6,125 nt of DNA from Thermoplasmata archaeon M9B1D (GTDB lineage Archaea; Thermoplasmatota; E2; DHVEG-1). Of this stretch, positions 5,641-6,125 are shown piece after piece (within the stretch, counting starts at the first letter, position 1; each line of letters starts with the position of its first letter). Made by a program: the position numbers and the translations under genes. The notes under the pieces were generated by a model, which saw only the letters and a list, made by a program, of their open reading frames with translations, had not been told where the DNA came from and searched no databases. Location: the NCBI GenBank assembly GCA_002900535.1, contig MUGC01000073.1, positions 1-6,125 of the forward strand, in the 5' to 3' direction.

Positions 5641-6125
5641 AACTTACTAAGGACATGTTGTCCAGCCATATGACGATAAAGCGCCCTTTTAAGCTTGTTT
5701 TTAGAAAACACTCCTGCAATGTTTTTAGATAATGATCCGTAAAAATATTTATAGCATTTCCAAAGTTCCTGCTGAACTTCCTGTCTTGTAAGTGTTTCAG
5801 TAGGCATTATAGCATGTGCCATGTCATAATTTGAATAATTTTTATCTTCAATCCAACCTTTTTTCTTAGCGTTTTCATAATAAATGGTTCCTGGAAAAGG
5901 AGTCAGTGCAGTATAAATTGAAAAATCAGGGTCGATATCCATTGAAAAACGCCTTAAAATTTCAATTGATTCATGAGTATCTCTTCTTGTGCCTATTACA
6001 AACATTGCATGGGAAAAAATATCATTATTTCTAAGTAACTTCATTGCATCATATGCATCTTTGTTTTTTGTTCCTTTTTTAAACTCTTTAAGTGATTCTT
6101 CATTAGGTGTTTCAACACCGCACAT
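5625..6125 (-). CDS. Radical SAM enzyme, BchE/B12-binding type, C-terminal 166 residues (5' partial)
   Basis: This is the C-terminal part of a radical SAM protein; the reading frame reaches the window edge, so the Met at the edge is probably internal. The piece begins inside the barrel at a CGVETPNEESLKEFKKGT segment, which matches the GxESxxxxxLxxxxKGx strand and helix of the BchE-like class. It continues with MFVIGTRRDTHESI (41-54), the FxxGxPxET-type SAM-contacting segment, here with RRD in place of the usual PGE. Next comes the TPFPGTIYY motif (75-83) and a C-terminal helical region ending in a basic tail. The iron-sulfur CxxxCxxC motif and any B12-binding domain would lie to the right of the window. 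Enzymes of this class methylate, cyclise or rearrange lipids, tetrapyrroles and other small molecules, so the substrate cannot be read from this piece. It is the upstream member of a coupled pair with the six-helix membrane protein, which makes a membrane or lipid substrate plausible but unproven. Confidence 0.85.
   Translation of the reverse strand: MCGVETPNEESLKEFKKGTKNKDAYDAMKLLRNNDIFSHAMFVIGTRRDTHESIEILRRFSMDIDPDFSIYTALTPFPGTIYYENAKKKGWIEDKNYSNYDMAHAIMPTETLTRQEVQQELWKCYKYFYGSLSKNIAGVFSKNKLKRALYRHMAGQHVLSKFRRLI

Noticed and set aside
1..6125. CRISPR array, insertion sequence, tRNA or rRNA
   Set aside because: I found no spaced direct repeats, terminal inverted repeats, transposase motifs, cloverleaf or rRNA-like segments; the only clear repeat is the protein-level C-terminal duplication.

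Overview
The window looks archaeal. The evidence is AT-rich DNA, TATA-box-like elements about 26 bp before likely transcription starts with no bacterial -35/-10 pair, an oligo-T termination tract, an uncharacterised cysteine-rich family common in archaea (DUF3795), a zinc-ribbon membrane protein, and a giant Asn/Asp-rich surface protease of a type reported from uncultured sediment archaea. A Thermoplasmata-like lineage such as MBG-D/Thermoprofundales would fit, but that placement is inference from protein style, not from a marker gene.

Layout. (1) Positions 3-3596, + strand, hold most of a very large secreted gingipain-like (family C25) cysteine peptidase. Its 5' end is cut off by the window. 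The visible order is prodomain end, C25 catalytic domain with a His/Cys dyad, two CARDB/Ig-like domains, a jelly-roll (MAM-like) domain, a BACON-like domain, then two copies of a roughly 68-residue module and a short Trp-His-Gly-Glu-Gly tail. An oligo-T tract follows. (2) Positions 3666-4441, - strand, hold a two-gene operon with a 4-base ATGA overlap: a DUF3795 cysteine-rich protein, then a small four-helix membrane protein. It probably starts from a near-leaderless promoter. (3) Positions 4571-4915, + strand, divergent from that operon, encode a zinc-ribbon protein with two membrane helices and a clear Shine-Dalgarno site. (4) Positions 4924-6125, - strand, hold the 3' end of a radical SAM enzyme gene (cut by the right edge). 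It overlaps by 4 bases (TTGA) with a six-helix membrane protein that carries a His/Cys motif. The second gene very likely starts at TTG.

How the genes relate. The protease appears to be a stand-alone extracellular degradative enzyme. The other genes form two small minus-strand operons and one single gene, rich in Cys/His metal-binding motifs and membrane helices. No pathway joins all of them. The firmest functional links are the two translationally coupled pairs. The least explained item is the paired C-terminal module of the protease, which could be a surface-retention or sorting element. There is no RNA gene, CRISPR array, insertion sequence or gene-free stretch over 300 bases. The non-coding stretches are 3597-3665, 4442-4570 and 4916-4923.
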